Source of the DNA: Gammaproteobacteria bacterium
GTDB taxonomy: Bacteria > Pseudomonadota > Gammaproteobacteria > Steroidobacterales > Steroidobacteraceae
DNA: 5,423 bases
Direction: 5' to 3'
Assembly: GCA_003156695.1 (NCBI GenBank)
Contig: PMHN01000170.1
Span: 1,417 to 6,839 of the forward strand
Each line of letters opens with the position of its first letter. Within the stretch, counting starts at the first letter, position 1. Both the position numbers and the translations under genes were made by a program. Positions 5,057 through 5,423 of this stretch are shown in pieces. Below the pieces are notes generated by a model that saw nothing but the letters and a program-made list of their open reading frames with translations, was not told the DNA's origin and searched no databases.

Positions 5057-5423
5057 ATGCCTCGCAGGCTGTTGAAAAAATTCATCCCGGCCCCCCACTT
5101 CCTGCAGGAGCGCTGGTTCCTGCGACCGTTTGGGGAGCGCCTGCATAATCCGCAGCTGTGGACGCTGCACCGCCGCGGCGTGACCCCGGCGTTCGGCTTG
5201 GGGCTGGCGATCTGCTTCGTGCCGCTGCCGGTGCACCTGCTGCTCGCCTGCACGAGCGCCATCGTGTTTCGTCTCAACATCGCGGTCGTGTGCACCACGA
5301 CGTTTCTCCTCAACCCCTTCTCTGCGGTGCCGGTGTACTACGCCGCCTACCGGGTCGGCGCGGCACTCATGCACGCGCCACGTCAGCATTTCAGGTTCGT
5401 CCCGACCGTGAGTTGGTTTCGTC
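5057..5423 (+). CDS. DUF2062 family membrane protein, N-terminal part, cut by window edge
   Basis: At least 122 residues are encoded from ATG 5057, and the frame is open to the right edge. The basic N terminus (MPRRLLKKFIP), the stretch LHNPQLWTLHRRGVTPAFGLGLA (about 29-51) and the hydrophobic segments at about 44-70 and 73-100, with VPLPVH (55-60) and LLNPFSAVPVYY (84-95), are what I recognise as the DUF2062 pattern. Members are predicted inner-membrane proteins of unknown function, often beside comEC, exbB or glycosyltransferase genes. Transcription is divergent from exbB. No good Shine-Dalgarno sequence precedes the ATG. A TACAGT hexamer at 5041-5046 could be a -10 element, but it has no matching -35 and would leave almost no leader. 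A Pseudomonas-like neighbourhood would place comEC between this gene and exbB; it is missing here. Confidence 0.85.
   Translation, partial: MPRRLLKKFIPAPHFLQERWFLRPFGERLHNPQLWTLHRRGVTPAFGLGLAICFVPLPVHLLLACTSAIVFRLNIAVVCTTTFLLNPFSAVPVYYAAYRVGAALMHAPRQHFRFVPTVSWFR

Noticed and set aside
4916..5389. 157-codon minus-strand frame opposite the DUF2062 gene
   Set aside because: It has no recognisable features and overlaps the DUF2062 coding sequence, whose motifs are clear on the plus strand.

Overview
The window reads as chromosomal core sequence from a GC-rich gammaproteobacterium. RsmH, FtsL and FtsI have gammaproteobacterial character. The exbB-exbD-msbA order, with a DUF2062 gene on the far side of exbB, recalls the lipopolysaccharide transport neighbourhood of Xanthomonadales/Nevskiales-like and Pseudomonas-like bacteria. 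The exact lineage is inference. No RNA genes, CRISPR arrays, insertion sequences or phage genes were seen.

Six genes run leftwards on the minus strand, in transcription order exbB (4903-4244), exbD (4229-3795), msbA (3798-1948), rsmH (1860-904), ftsL (907-629) and ftsI (632 to the left edge, 3' end cut off). The first three form an inner-membrane set: an ExbB/ExbD (MotA/TolQ-TolR family) proton channel and the lipid A flippase MsbA. The last three open the division and cell wall (dcw) cluster: the 16S rRNA methyltransferase RsmH, the divisome protein FtsL and the septal transpeptidase FtsI/PBP3. On the plus strand, a DUF2062 membrane protein gene starts at 5057 and runs off the right edge.

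Genes are tightly packed. Three junctions are 4-base NTGA overlaps (exbD/msbA TTGA, rsmH/ftsL GTGA, ftsL/ftsI ATGA), and exbB-exbD are 14 bases apart. The only real gap among the minus-strand genes is 87 bases between msbA and rsmH (1861-1947). It holds two strong hairpins side by side and joins two normally separate gene clusters, with no mraZ and no lpxK at the joint. The 153-base divergent region (4904-5056) carries the likely exbB promoter.

I found no new defence, mobile or biosynthetic system. The points that deserve a second look are the msbA-rsmH junction with its paired hairpins, a roughly 25-residue insertion in the MsbA nucleotide-binding domain, and a few local regulatory structures.
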